Part shown: positions 10,484 through 22,104 of the stretch, one piece after another
How the letters are laid out: the number at the start of each line of letters is the position of its first letter
Position numbering within the stretch: position 1 is the first letter of the stretch
Assembly (NCBI RefSeq): GCF_963678635.1
Contig: NC_087067.1
Coordinates: forward strand, 50,896,233 to 50,960,232
Direction: 5' to 3'
DNA from: Symsagittifera roscoffensis
Taxonomy: Eukaryota > Xenacoelomorpha > Acoela > Convolutidae
Length of the DNA stretch: 64,000 nt
Notes under the pieces: generated by a model
Told to the model about the DNA's origin: nothing
The model's database searches: none
The model's input: only the letters and a program-made list of their open reading frames with translations
Program-made: the position numbers and the translations under genes

Positions 10484-13009
10484 TCATTTTGAGTGTTTCT
10501 TAACTTCTAACGGCACTTTCCACTGCGTGCTCCATGGTTGTGTCGTATCCAGAGCGGCATAACCAAATTTCTTCCGAAATAAATGGCGTTCTAGAAGCTT
10601 CAGTCGGGCTTCCATCGGATTGTTCTTGTCCGCTTTGACGTTCGCCAGCCCGGATCGGTACTGCTCTAGGGCCATTTCATTAATGTCTGCATCTTCGTCC
10701 GCGCTAATGTATTTAACCGAATGTTTGACTGGGCTGCCCAGTCTTTTAGGTCCCTGGTTTTTCGTGGTTCACTTACTACGCCTGACGCTCGCACTTCCTT
10801 GATCGTCTACGACTGAGTCGTCCGAAATTCCTGGCGGAGATCCGTGTTCGCCTGTCATTTCTGTTTGATTTTCCGTTCTGGATTTAGTAATTTCGTCCGC
10901 CGTTCTTTGCAGACCTCTAGTCAACATTTGATCGGCGAGGCTTTGCCATTCTTCGTCTCCCATATCTTGTTTTTGGAACGCATTCAAGATTGAGCTAGGT
11001 GACGTGTCCCTTGTTATGCGCTTCCTAGAATGTCCACTTTTGGTGCTCGAACTGCCTGGACGATCAGCTTGATCCACATCTGATTGTTTTGGATCAGTGA
11101 CTTCTTCTGCTGTTACAGCAGCTTTCTTTTTTTCTTTACCTTTTGATTTAAGCGTTTGATCTCTTTTATCCCGCGATTCCCCTACCGCGTTTAACGCCAC
11201 CTGCTCTTGCGTTTTCGGTCCCACTGTCTTTGGACCCCCGAGATTCGGCTTTGCTCGCTTTATTGCTAGGTTGAGTCCCCCACCAACAGGTGTGTCCCAC
11301 GATGTTACGACAGTCTCGCTGTCTTGAAACAGGTCTTTTGCCTGTTCCCTCGGTATATTCCAGTCCTCCTCTTCCGATATCGTGTCCTCCAATAGCTCGT
11401 CATCTTTCTTCTGGTGTTTGCTCTTTGGCTCCTCTAATGGACTTTTCGCCTTCTCTTTTTGGTTTGTCCCTTCGTTGGGTGTCTTCGTAGGGGAACTCGG
11501 CAGCTTTACCAGATCACTTTTCCGGTATACTGCTCCTGCAGCTGTTGTCACTGTTTTTGGTGAATCGAAAGCAACCTTCCCCTTGAACGGTTTTGTCAGT
11601 GCCGCCTCACTTTTTCTTGTCTCGTCCCTGCGACTGAGGTTGTGGCTGTTCCACTCCGACCCCTTTGGTTTGTCCTCCACAAATCCCTTTTCCCATGAGT
11701 AAAGTAGCTCCTTTCGCAGCTCGGGGTCGATTGTACTCGTGGTGTCCACTAATTGAGAGAGGCTGGGTCCGTCATATCTACGCCGCTCTGCGTTCCAGTT
11801 AGCGTTAGCCTCTAACAGGTTCCGCAGAGTTCTTGCTCTGTTTCTCTCCTGTGTCGACATACTGGCCTGTTTGAAGAGGGGACTGACATCCCTGCTTTTT
11901 TGTCCTTTTTTGACGATCTTTAGGGAATCCCGAGATTGGTCAATCCTCTTCTTGAGTTGGCTTGCAGTTAGTGCCGACCTCTCCAGATGCTGCTTATCTA
12001 AATTATCAGAGAATTCTACAAATTTATCTCGTATAATTTTAAACTCCGTTTTTGGTAATCTACCAAAATGTGCTTCAAACGGTGATTTCTGTATGGTTTT
12101 CTGTTTTATCCACCGCATGTCCCTAATGATCGTACTGAGACATAGTTTAATTGACTTTACATTTTCTTCCAGTAGCACCACCCCCAAACGCCTTTTAATG
12201 GTTTGAATTGTTCTCTCGACTAAACCACACCCGCGATGGTCGCCCACCGGACAAAACTTTTGTTCTATATTATTTTCGAGACAGAATTTTTTCATGGTTT
12301 TTCCTTTGAATCCGGAAAATTGGTCGGTTTTTATCGATTCTGGGATTCCGTGTGTATCTATGTACGACCGTAGAAATTTTATAGTGGATTTTTCCCCCGT
12401 TGATTTTGTTACTTTCACCGAAGGAAATTTCGAAAACCGATCAATCGCTGTCAACAGGTAGATTTTCTTTCCTTTATAGTCTTCTAAAGGTCCCGCGTAA
12501 TCTAACTGAACCTCCTGCCCTGGCTGCGATAGCAGTGGCAGTGGTTGTGAAGAATTTTTCGGTAAAATATATTTTGCATTCTTACCATAGCGTGTACATT
12601 CTCTACATTCCTCCTCTAGGTTCACGATATCCTTGTGCATATGGGGCCACCACAAATAGTTTGACACGTCAATCATCGCCTCTTGCCCCGGATGTCCTCT
12701 ATGAATGCGCTTCATAACTGCTTGACGCAGTTGAACTGGTACTGCTATCCTATTGTCTACCAGAATGCAGTCATCGATTACTGAGAGTTGATTCCACAGC
12801 GGATTCGTGTTTGCGCCCATAAGTTCAAATCCTGCCCGATCCTTCCTCTCTATTACGCGACGTAATCGGTCCATCCACACATCCTCCGAAATGAGTTCAG
12901 CCAACAGCGTTTTATCGAACAGTTTCGATAAACTGAAACTCTCGACGTCTCCCATGTCTGCCACTGAGCTTTCCAACTGCGTTTGCCGTTTGTTAATCCT
13001 TCTCGAGGG
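10484..13009 (-). pseudogene. Integrase region with long carboxy-terminal tail (7.2-kb element)
   Basis: The open frame starting at 12976 holds an H2C2 zinc-binding head (HRGHPG...CRECTRYG) and a DDE core: aspartates in VQLDYAGPLED and KTDQFSGF, glutamate in GLVERTIQ. This is followed by an unusually long lysine- and serine-rich tail of several hundred residues. A TGA at 10769 interrupts the tail; the same frame then continues to a stop at 10484. An in-frame TAA at 13010 separates this section from the upstream linker. The enzyme would insert the cDNA into host DNA; here it is broken. Confidence 0.85.
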
Positions 13010-13740
13010 TTAAACTTCGCTATCTTCTAGACCCAGATCGTCGTCCTCCGCTGTTAGATCCACTTCTATGATTGATTTAGTTGGTGAATTTCTTGGGCTG
13101 CTCGTGACCATCTGAGTGATCGCCTCTAGCTCTTTGATGTTTCCCGGCATCTCTTGATCTTTGCTGACCAGATCCCAAATGGATAGCAAGTTTTTTGTTT
13201 CTTCCGCGTCTTGATCCCATATTACTGGTCGTGCAGCACAGCTGTCTTCTTCAAAGCTGTCTGACCTCGCTCTATCTAGTGTTCCTCTTCTTATCCGACA
13301 CGTTCGATGGAAGGTAGTTTCGGTTATTTCTGCTTCCGTTAATTTATCGCTCTCCTCCTGTGTCCTACAGTATCCAATCCTCACTGTCTTTTTCTTCGTT
13401 TTTCCGTCCTCCATTTCTTCTGAGATTATTTTTCTGTTTTTGACTAAATTGACCGACTGAACTGCTCTATTGAAATTGACAAAAGTGTTCTGATTCAACA
13501 CGTTATTAATAGGCAAAAAATTTGAATTGCCAGTTCTCGTTCCAGTCGAGCTTTGTTCGGTTTTTGACAGTTTTGTTGCTATGGCAACCACGCCTGGATT
13601 TTAGCAAATTGTCTTCTCTTTTCTGTTTTTGAGAATATTCTAGAACTTTTTCACTCTGAATTGTTACATCAGTATCATTCAGTCGACTGTATAAACAGTC
13701 GAGTGCTCTATGAAAACACTCAATCGAAGTGACCACAAAC
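13010..13740 (-). pseudogene. Linker between RNase H and integrase (7.2-kb element)
   Basis: The frame 13010-13591 encodes a charged, mostly acidic segment ending EVDLTAEDDDLGLEDSEV. It is in the same frame as the integrase, separated only by a TAA. A second small frame overlaps at 13506-13736, which implies a frameshift near 13510-13590. No known domain was recognised. The giant element also has a long charged spacer at this position. Confidence 0.6.
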
Positions 13741-13743
13741 TTT

Positions 13744-14334
13744 TTAATCCAATTTGGTTTCTGGCCAAGGTTCTCCGATTGGTTCTCTAGATAGATAATC
13801 GACTATCCCCATATCCTTTCCCGGAATATGGACAATTTTGAATTGATAAGGCAGTAATCTGTCCACCCATCTCGTTAATCTTGATTGATATGTTTTGTTA
13901 GACCTGTTGCCTTCTAAGGCAGATGTTAATGCCTTATGATCAGTGACTATTACGAATTCTTTTCCTAATAAGTAATGTTTGAACCGATCAACTGCCCACA
14001 CTACCGCTAACAATTCAAGCTCATTAGTAGAATACTTTTTTTCTTGATTATTCAGGTAGCGCGATGCGAATGAAATTGGAATCCATTCGTTCTTTTCTGT
14101 TTGTTGCTCTAAGGATGCCCCTAGTCCACTATGACTTGCACCACACTTGACCCGAGTATCCCTATTCAGGTCATAATAATTCAGTTTAGCAATATTTGCT
14201 ACCGCTTGTTTGTTTTCTTCGAATACCTCAGTATGTTTGGATCCCCATTCAAATTTTTTTACTGGGATTTTAATATTTTTCAATTTTTTCTTTTCATTTT
14301 CCTCACGCAATAATGGTCTAAGCTTGTCTGTCAA
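13744..14334 (-). pseudogene. RNase H domain (7.2-kb element)
   Basis: The frame reads RVKCGASHSGLGASLEQQ, where the usual DASxxGxGAxL start has lost its aspartate (C-G-A-S). Then come ISFASRYLNNQEKKYSTNEL, ELLAVVWAVDRFKHYLLG and FVIVTDHKALTSAL, and finally PGKDMGIVDYLSR. The motifs and their order are those of Ty3 RNase H. Replacement of the first catalytic aspartate fits an inactive copy. Confidence 0.85.
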
Positions 14335-15240
14335 ATTGGCTGCATTTGGTATAAACTTCGAAAGGTGATTAATACTAGCTAGAAAGGAACTAAGTTGTTT
14401 AAGCGACTTTGGATGCTCTTACTTAAGGATAGCCGCCACTTTCGTAATTTTCGGGGTAACCCCACTTTCTGAAAGTTTGTGTCCAAGCCAATTTACTTCT
14501 GTTTTGAAGAATTCACATTTCGACAGCTTCAGGGTAAGTTTTCCTTATCTAGCTTCATTAGAACGTCAGTAATTAGTTTTTCATGTTCGAGCTCCGATCC
14601 CTTTGAGACAATCAGTATGTCGTCCAAGAAACAAAACGTATCCTTGGAATTATTTAACGTTCGATCCATTGCTTTTTGAAATTCGGCTGGCATATCTGCC
14701 AACCCATAGAATCCCGTCAAAAATCTATATGTGCCCGTAGCTTTCCCCCCTACGATGTTGAAATTACACTGTGCTTGCAGTTTGCGGAGTCAACTTTAAC
14801 TGACTATACGCATATTTCAAATCTAACACAGTGAAAAACAAAGAACCTGCTGTTTGTGCAGTTACTATCTGACTAACACCGTCTAATAGCTCCTCCACAT
14901 TTGGCATCTGATACTTGTTTTTGTATAATTGTCTGTTGATGGGCTTTGCATCCAGAGCCAATTTAATTGAATCATCTTTCTTCACTGTGATGACAATAGG
15001 GGCTATGAAACAATCACTGGTACACTTGTCTAACTTCTGAATATGGCCTTCTAGTAGTAATTTTTCGATTTCCTTCTCAACTTTTCCTTGCACATGGATG
15101 GGTATCCTCCTCCCCTTTTCCTGAATCGGGCAGAGAGGGTACTTGAACGTTGTATTTACTACATGATGTACTGATCGTCCTTTTCTGTCAAACACTGGTT
15201 TGAAATCCTCATAGAATTTTTCTTTCTACGGCCCCGACTG
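14335..15240 (-). pseudogene. Reverse transcriptase domain (7.2-kb element), in two frames
   Basis: The frame 14764-15195 carries the fingers region: FDRKGRSVHHVVNTTFKYPL, then VKKDDSIKLALDAKPINRQL and FFTVLDLKYAYSQLKL. After a frameshift, 14529-14720 carries GFYGLADMPAEFQKAMDRTL and the catalytic box FCFLDDILIVSKG. The link from RT to RNase H (14335-14528) is also out of frame. Domain order and the FLDD box identify a Ty3-type RT. Confidence 0.88.
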
Positions 15241-15866
15241 TTCGCACAGCATTATGTCAAATCGGGATTTTATCTTCGGGGTGGGTCTTTGCGTAGTGGT
15301 TATACCCACTTTTTTTGTAATTCTAAACCTAAAATACACCGTGTCCTTCGTTCAGTTATCAGAAATGTGGCATCCGGAACTTCCCAGCCAGCGGACCGTA
15401 TTTTTGCCTTCACAGCACCCAATATTGCTATTGGTTTTTTATTATAATCCACGAATTGTGCTGGTAAGTTCAATTTTTTGACCGGAGTAAACTGTATTTT
15501 TCCTGACGAGTCTAGGATCTGTTTTGCCACTGTCCAATTTATAAATGAAATTGGGATTCCGGTGTCCACGGTCATATTTATTATTTGGTTATCAATTCGG
15601 ATTAGGGCTTTCAGTGATTTCATCCTTCCCGATGTTGAATCTTTCCGAATGTCGATCTTTTTCGTTTCGAGTGTGTTTACTCCATTGCTGCCACTGTTCT
15701 CTTTTACTTTCTCTTCGATGTATCGATTGATCATCTCTATCTGACTGTCTTTTGGTTCAATTGCCATAACCTCGAATTCTTCGCACGAATCAAATGTTTG
15801 AATCAAGTTACATTCTTCTTCAGAACTCTCTGTATTCTCAGTTATTTCACTGACTTGTTGTGAACG
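15241..15866 (-). pseudogene. Aspartic protease domain (7.2-kb element)
   Basis: The frame reads NQIINMTVDTGIPISFINWT with the DTG catalytic triad of retropepsins, then CILGLELQKKW (the ILGxEL carboxy-terminal motif). At about 15310 an A7 run is followed by a stop in this frame, while the next frame continues sensibly (VGITTTQRPTPKIKSRF) towards RT. A one-base slip in the A run, natural or a sequencing error, explains the break. The upstream end is continuous with Gag through a TGA at 15867. Confidence 0.8.
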
Positions 15867-16914
15867 TCACATTCGGGCAAAGTGGTTTGGTTTGTTACAG
15901 TTCTTACACTGTTTTCCCATTGCCGCACAATTTTTCAAATGACCATCTACAAACGGTCTGCCACACCTATTGCATTGTTTCCTATCATCTGCGTTATATT
16001 TACTCGATGTTGCCCTTCCTTCCGGCTGTTTCCGTCTATTCCTTTTGCGATAGGGTTTTCTAGTATTCTGATTCCTGTTTCCTACCACCAGAATCGGTTC
16101 CTGCTTGATTTTAATATGAGAACCTAGTTGAGTTATTGCTTGAGCAGTACCCAGAGTGGACTTCTGAAACGCCTGTGTCTATTGTTTACTCTGCTCGAAT
16201 TTTATCGCACGTTTTAATACTTCTTCGGGAGGTAATGTTTCGAACGTGAGCGTGTCCTGCAATACTGGACTTCGAATTTTAGAAATAAAGAGATCTCTGA
16301 CTAACTCATCTTCTAAAGTGTCCAATGCCGACTTTGCTGCTTGAGCAGTTAGTGCGGCATGAAATTTCCTGCGATCTATTAAATAACTTGTAACGCTCAT
16401 GAGTTATGCTCTGGCATTTTTCAAACGTCTCCTTTGCTAAACTAGCCATCTCTTTAAATTGCAATTTGGAAATCTCCACATGTGGATTTTTTTGAACAAA
16501 ACGTTTCTTTCCTTCCGTCCCAAACGCAAGAAATAGTCTGGATACTAATCTCTTTTGAACTTCGTTGTAGTAAATATTGTGGCCCACTTTAGGTCCTCTT
16601 TCTCTCCTCTCTTCATTCTCGGCTGCTACTCGATCTTTTAATAGTGTGTCCCGTGCTTCTCTAGCTGCTGTTGCAGCAGCAGATTCGCCCTCTCTGGGTG
16701 TTTCTGGACGGGGTTCCGGTTCCTCCAACTCTGGTTTAGGATCTTCCAGCATAACTTCTGGGTTGACATTTTCTTTTACAGTTACCGCCATCAGGAACTG
16801 ATCGAACCATACTTTAAAATTCCAAGGTGGATCAGAGTTCGCTGTGGTCCAGTAAACAGGAATTCCCATGTCAGTTCTATTATCCTGAGCCAAAAATCCT
16901 GCTGGCTGCGCCAT
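15867..16914 (-). pseudogene. Gag region (7.2-kb element)
   Basis: The first frame (16914 to 16306) starts MAQPAGFLAQDN. A frameshift between 16306 and 16400 leads to a second frame that continues to 15867. The second frame has a TAG at 16179 and ends in a CCHC zinc knuckle, CKNCNKPNHFARM, whose last cysteine codon is replaced by TGA at 15867-15869. A second cysteine pair (CNRCGRPF) precedes it. The ATG is formed by the last base of the LTR plus TGG of the primer-binding site, so translation would start at the LTR edge. Confidence 0.8.
16897..16913 (-). promoter_or_regulatory. Primer-binding site of the 7.2-kb element
   Basis: Immediately after the 5' LTR the minus strand reads TGGCGCAGCCAGCAGG. 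TGG pairs with the CCA end of a tRNA, as in Ty3/gypsy primer sites. The cognate tRNA was not determined. The site overlaps the presumed gag start codon. Confidence 0.7.
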
Positions 16915-17213
16915 GTGATGTTCCTAAACTGAGTAGCGTGTTGAGGAATAAAAGTAAGAAAAGATAGTGTTAATTTACTGTTCTTGATCTTGTCTTGTTA
17001 ATGAAGTTAGTAGCTGAGATTGGTTACTGTTTTCTAGCATGAGATATGAAACACTGACCAATTCATCTATTACGTTTTAGCAACACCAAATGGCCTTGAC
17101 CACTCTTATATAATAATAGAATAATGGATATAGTTAGCACATATGGTTACTGCAGATGCAGTAGCTAGCAAACTGTCCTCAAGGTTATGTACTGCGGATG
17201 CTGCAGTACCACA
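16914..17213 (-). repeat. 5' LTR of the 7.2-kb retrotransposon
   Basis: This 300-bp LTR is nearly identical to 10033-10332 (for example CTGAG for CTGCG and AATAGAATA for AATAGCATA). On the element's strand it begins TGTGG and ends ATCACA. It should contain the promoter; the minus strand has no clear TATA box near the middle. TGGTT follows at 17214-17218. Confidence 0.93.
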
Positions 17214-17218
17214 TGGTT

Positions 17219-17383
17219 AATGAATCCAAGTATGATTCAGGGCTTCTTGGAACTAGAATAACCTTAATCAGTTCTAAGGGGTTGAAAAATTAAAATGAAC
17301 CCTTTTACTTTTCAACACCTTAGTACTGATTAACGTTATTCTAGTTCCAATAAACCCTGAATCATACTTAGATTTACTGATGT
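17219..17383. repeat. Fold-back repeat next to the LTR element
   Basis: The left arm (about 17219-17292, AATCCAAGTATGATTCAGGG ... AATCAGTTCTAAGGGGTTGA) is the imperfect reverse complement of the right arm (about 17310-17383, ... CCCTGAATCATACTTAGATT). Arms of about 75 bp with a short AT-rich loop fit a MITE or other hairpin element. The 7.2-kb retrotransposon inserted at or beside its left edge. Confidence 0.7.
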
Positions 17384-19330
17384 TTTTTTAAACAAACGAT
17401 GGCGTATATTTTATATTGAGCGGTGGTGTTATGTCGAATGAATGTTTAATGAATGTGTTTTAATCTGTTTTGCCAACGATTATGCAAACATATTATGATA
17501 CTCATTATCTCACATCGTCGAATTTGAGTTATCTTTATATCAAAAATGGTAAAAAATTATTTATTTTTTTAAATTTTGGGGGAAGATAGCATAAAACAAC
17601 ACCGAAGATTTTGAAAGCTATCTTCATAATTATTACAGCAGAGATGGACAGAGCAACGCCCTCGTGCTTTTTTTGCACATTTAAAAAATCTTCTAGCACC
17701 AAAAGCGGATAACAGTTTTCTCATTCATTTTCATCAGGTAATGAAATAAGCAGGTTTTCAAATACTTGTGAAAAAGATGCTTAAAAAACTATTAAATGAC
17801 AGGCAGCAAAAAACTTCAAGAATTTTTACGCTATTTTTAATTGTCATTATGACGCCAAGATCGCACTTATAATTAAAGACAATTAAGCAATGCTGTCACA
17901 AATACGGCTACTCCTTTTAAAAATATTTTATGTTCACTTGTCTAGGGAATCCCAAAACGAAATCTGCCAAAAAAAGTCTGCTCTCCGTAGATGTTCTATA
18001 CAGACACGATTAGTTCCGTTAAGCGTATTCCCCTAAATGACTATGGTTGTCCATTTTGTTGTTAGATTTCGCAATTTAATCTCTCAATTGGTTAGTTTGT
18101 GTCACAAGAATTTGCATTTTGCTTCTGGTTTGCCGCTGGCCTTCAGACACAAGAAACAGAAAAAGGATGAGGCGTTCACAATCACAGACAAAAAAAAATA
18201 ATCGTTGTCTGCTTCCTAACGGACCTATTTTAAAAATAAACTCGAAGCTTAAAAATCGTAAATGGGAACTGCTAAATAATAGAAGCAAGTTTAGAAAAAA
18301 TAGTTAATAGGCCTTGAAAACTAAAAAAAATGGCCATTTGCAGGAATCATCCTTCGGTTTCCAAAATTAGGAGCTAACTCCCCAAAAACAGCTCCACAAA
18401 GCCGCGAAGAAAAAAAAACGATTACTCTGAACAACAAGAGGCAAACATTAGCCACCAATACAGTAGTTACAATAGATGTTACTAAATTGTCATTTGTATG
18501 CAGCAAAAATTCCACTAAATAAGCACTTGAATTAAACTGGTGATCATTGAATCTCAGTTTTTTATATGATGGTTTTTAACTTATTGTAAAAAAAATAACA
18601 TTAAACACATAGGCGAATATGCACTTAGCATACACAACCAAACTTATGACGATAAAACTACTGGGAACCCAGTTTAAGAGTGCTTTCATGACCACAGAGG
18701 CGAAGCTGTGCTTCGCAAACACTAGCCAGAACACGACAAAAAACAGTTTCAGAAAGGTGAATAAGAAAAGCTCATTTTTGATAACTGGAACTCTCAAAAT
18801 TAAGGAAGTTGAATGTCAACAGATTTGTCGAGTATATGAGTAAAATTTCAAGTCTCCATAATTTCTTAAGAGATGCACGCCAATTATGCGTCTAGATAAT
18901 TGCTAAGTGACGCAAGCCAATTATGACGCATTAGCAGAACCAGTCAATTTGAAAAAAAAATTACTAAATAACAGGCCTCAAATTATAAAACGGACGCATT
19001 TTAACTACTATACGAAAAAGTTCATAAATAACATCCGACCCTGCATAGGTTCGAACCCCTTTTATTTGTTGCGGGTCTCTTTCTTTACCTCTACGCTACA
19101 GATCCATGATACCTTGAAGCTAAAGTGCTATTTGTAATATATTAGTCCGTGTTGGTATCGTTAGCAATGGCTGTACTTAATAGCTGGTTATTTATCTGAT
19201 GCACATACTGCAATAAAAGAACAGTTTCAAAACGAACCTTAAAGTTTGTGACTTAGGTTGGAAAACAAGAGAGTGTAACTAAAAAGAGAGGGTCAACTAA
19301 CCGGAGAAAGATACTCATTTTGAACAGCCG
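17384..19330. other. Intergenic DNA without recognised genes
   Basis: The stretch is AT-rich and without convincing coding frames. It includes a SINE-body match at 18695-18740 (GAGGCGAAGCTGTGCTTCGC followed by AAACACTAGCCAGAACACGA) and a tRNA-like head at 19036-19110. Small frames at 18076-18843 overlap on both strands and look random. Confidence 0.55.
19030..19112 (-). repeat. tRNA-derived SINE head
   Basis: On the minus strand an A-box-like GTAGCGTAGAGGTAAAG is followed by a B box in GGGGTTCGAACCTATGCAGG. Spacing is tRNA-like, but no closed acceptor stem is evident. It probably belongs with the SINE body at 18695-18740. Confidence 0.55.
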
Positions 19331-19334
19331 AAAT

Positions 19335-19520
19335 TTAAACACACAGGTGAAACTACGCTTCGCAAACACGTGCGAGAACACAAAAACTCAGCTGTATACC
19401 GTGAAATGAGAAAAGTAAAAATAAACCTCGAAAAATTAAAAATTCTGCTATGTGTCGGATTCGATCCTGCGACCTATCGATTGTGAGTCTCCCGCACTTA
19501 CCACTCAGTCACGGACGATT
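19335..19520 (-). repeat. tRNA-derived SINE, nearly complete
   Basis: On the minus strand the tRNA-like head (GTGACTGAGTGGTAAGTGCG ... B box GGATCGAATCC) is followed by an A/T-rich middle and a tail hairpin whose plus strand reads GAAACTACGCTTCGC and AACACGTGCGAGAACAC. The copy at 30519-30712 has the same parts in the same order and spacing, which defines the family. Confidence 0.65.
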
Positions 19521-19654
19521 TTCGATCGACAAACACTAGCCACAAATAAAGCAGAGAAGAGATTTTGAAAAATTTATAAAGCTACAGCTGCTGATTTTAG
19601 CAAACACGCCACAAATGATCATTTTTACTAGCAAGCCCGCGGCAGCCGAAGCGG

Positions 19655-21170
19655 CAACTGAAAAATAGATTGGATAGATGATGCTTAGCTTAGCTGGTTG
19701 TAAATATAGCTGGATAATTGAATGGATGTATTGCAGGCAGGGTATGAATGGACACATGAAGGGCCGTTTAGATGGATGGCTATAGGGCTGGTTGGATGGA
19801 TGGATAAATGGGTGATTTGAGTGACGGTAGAATCGAAGGTTGACTGGCTGGTTGTATGGGTGGCATGATGGATGACGGGTTGGAAGGATGGCTGAATTGA
19901 TGAGCATGGATAGACGAGCTAGATGGATTGACAACTGGTTGAATAGCTAGATGGCTCGATGGCAAGATACATAATTTGATGGCTGTCTGAACAGCTAGAT
20001 GTATGGACGACTGGCTGTATGGTTGATAGCGTAATGGCTGAATGGACGGATGGGCAGGTAGATGGATAGCTGATTGGATGAAGAGATGTCTAGTTGGATT
20101 TATGGCTCGGTCAATGATGGATGACCGAATGATGGATGGATGCAGGATGAATGGATATCTAGGTGGATGGAGTGCTAGATCGATGATGATTGGCTTGATA
20201 GATGACTGGCTGAACGTGTGGATTGACTTACGGATGAATTGCTGAATGATTGATAGCTGAGATAGGTTGATCGTTGCATGGATGGACGGACGACAGAATG
20301 ACTGTAGGGCTAGAATGATAGATGAATGACTGGCTGACTGGATGGATGGAAATCAGGATGGATCGCTGAATGGTCAGATCAACAAATGGCAAGACAAACC
20401 GATGATTTTTGGATGAATGGACAAACGGCTGGCTAGATAGATAGATGACTGGTTTGATGGATCAATCAATGGCTAGATGGATGGTAATTTGATGGATGGC
20501 CGGTTGGGTGGATGCATGGGAGTATATAGATGGGCTAGAGCAATCGATGGGTGCATGGATGGCTGGTTGAATGGATAGATGGCTCGTTAGATGATTATTG
20601 GTTGGTTGGATCGTTAGTTTGACAGTTGGCTAGATAGATTGCCAGATGAATGGATGGCCAGTTGAATGAATGTATGGCGAAATCGTTGGATTGATGACAG
20701 TTAAAACAGATAAATGAATGGATGGATGGATGCTTCGACAACTAGGTTGATGGATGGCTGAATGGATGGATGGCTAGATGAAGAGATTGTTTGATGAATG
20801 GAAGGGCTGATGGATCGATGGTTGGGTGGATCGATAGCCTAATGCATGCATGGATGATTGAATGGATAGATGGCTATGTGGCTAGATAAATGAATTTCTG
20901 GTTGAATGGGTCGCTAGATGAACGGATGGATGACCCGATGGATAGATGCATCGCTCGAGGGAAGAATGGCTTGATGGATGGATGGCTGAACGGATGGTTG
21001 CGCGGCTTTTTGTGCAGACGGATGGATTGATTGATGATAAATTGAATGTGCAAATTTATGAAATGGAAGAATGGTTGGATTGATGGATGGCTAGATGAAT
21101 GCATGGTTGCGCTGACGTATAAAGAATTTATATAGAAGGAAAAATAGCTAGATGGATGGGGGCTTCTTAA
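19655..21170. repeat. Degenerate GATG/GATGGATGGCT simple-repeat tract, about 1.5 kb
   Basis: The plus strand is built almost wholly of TGGATGGATGGCTGAATGGA-like words with frequent single-base changes, and remains TGG/GATG-rich for 1.5 kb. Small frames on both strands (for example 19536-19934 minus, rich in HPSxQP) are translations of the repeat, not genes. Confidence 0.85.
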
Positions 21171-22100
21171 AAAGATTGATGTCACAACTGGACTTCAGCA
21201 AACCCTGCAAATAACTCAACATCCTCCCGCCATAGGGTCAAGAATTTAACAAAGTCTAAAAAAATTTAAAAATTTAATCAATTATACCTATGTAGGTCAT
21301 ATCTGCTACTGCTGAGAGCACCGTGACATCGCCCTTTCAATTTTTGATGTTTTTTTAAATTGAAATTTTGATGTCGGCGCTGATGTCAATTATGAAAGCC
21401 ACAAATGAAACTCCTGAGGTTATTTTGATATCCCCCACCGTTTTATGGCACTCTGCATGGAGTGGAGCCTTTCAAACTTTCTGAAGTATTGTTGAATCAA
21501 AATTTTTGGAAATGTTTGAAAAATCATTAAAATGGCATATCTTGGAAACTGTAATATTTTGACCAGTCGTGGGAGTCAAGAATTGAAATCCTTAAACTAC
21601 CTTGACATCCCTTAAGTATAGCTTTGATAATTTCAAACAAAACTGTGATGTTTAAGAAATATAATCCAAGTTTTTTAAAAAAAAACTCATAAATTACATC
21701 ACAACTCAGAAACTGAAAAATTTAGGTAATCTTACTTGGAGGCATATTTTGCAAGTCTTGGGACAACATTGACAGCAGTCCACTTTAGGTTGCTTGTTTC
21801 AAACTTGTTGAAAAAAATGCTGCAGCGAAACACGCCCGTTACATAATTTATAGAATGGATTAATCCAACCTACACACTCTACTTTACTGCGCTGCCCTCC
21901 TTCTCCCCTAACATGCTTGCATTACAGATACAGCCTTACGTTTGGTATTTTTCATGGGCCTAGTATTCATATACTGAAAACTCGACGCAGAGGCTAAGTG
22001 GACCTTGGCGACACTTGCGGTACAATACAGTCATAAAAAAGCATAAATCGAAAAAAAAAACGAAAAACGTAAAAAAAACTAAGTGAACCAAAAACATTCG
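21171..22100. other. Intergenic DNA, nothing recognised
   Basis: AT-rich sequence without a coding frame or repeat that I could support. A short A8-A10-rich segment leads into the 170-bp-period array that follows. Confidence 0.5.
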
Positions 22101-22104
22101 TATA

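Larger units (their letters stand above)
10033..17213 (-). mobile_element. Ty3/gypsy-type LTR retrotransposon, 7181 bp, full length but coding-defective
   Basis: Two 300-bp LTRs with TG...CA ends enclose gag, protease, RT, RNase H and integrase in the Ty3 order on the minus strand. TGGTT at 10028-10032 and 17214-17218 is a 5-bp target-site duplication, proving an insertion. By eye the LTRs differ at only about four positions, so the insertion looks recent. Yet the coding region is cut by several frameshifts and stops, including one at an A7 run near 15310. The element may have been copied in trans from a defective template, or part of the damage may be sequence error. Confidence 0.93.

Noticed and set aside
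19030-19112. Functional tRNA gene
   Set aside because: A and B boxes are present, but no closed acceptor and anticodon arms can be drawn. The same type of head is attached to SINE bodies elsewhere.
19536-21185. Frames rich in HPSxQP or MDGxMDG words
   Set aside because: They are translations of the degenerate GATG simple repeat on either strand.
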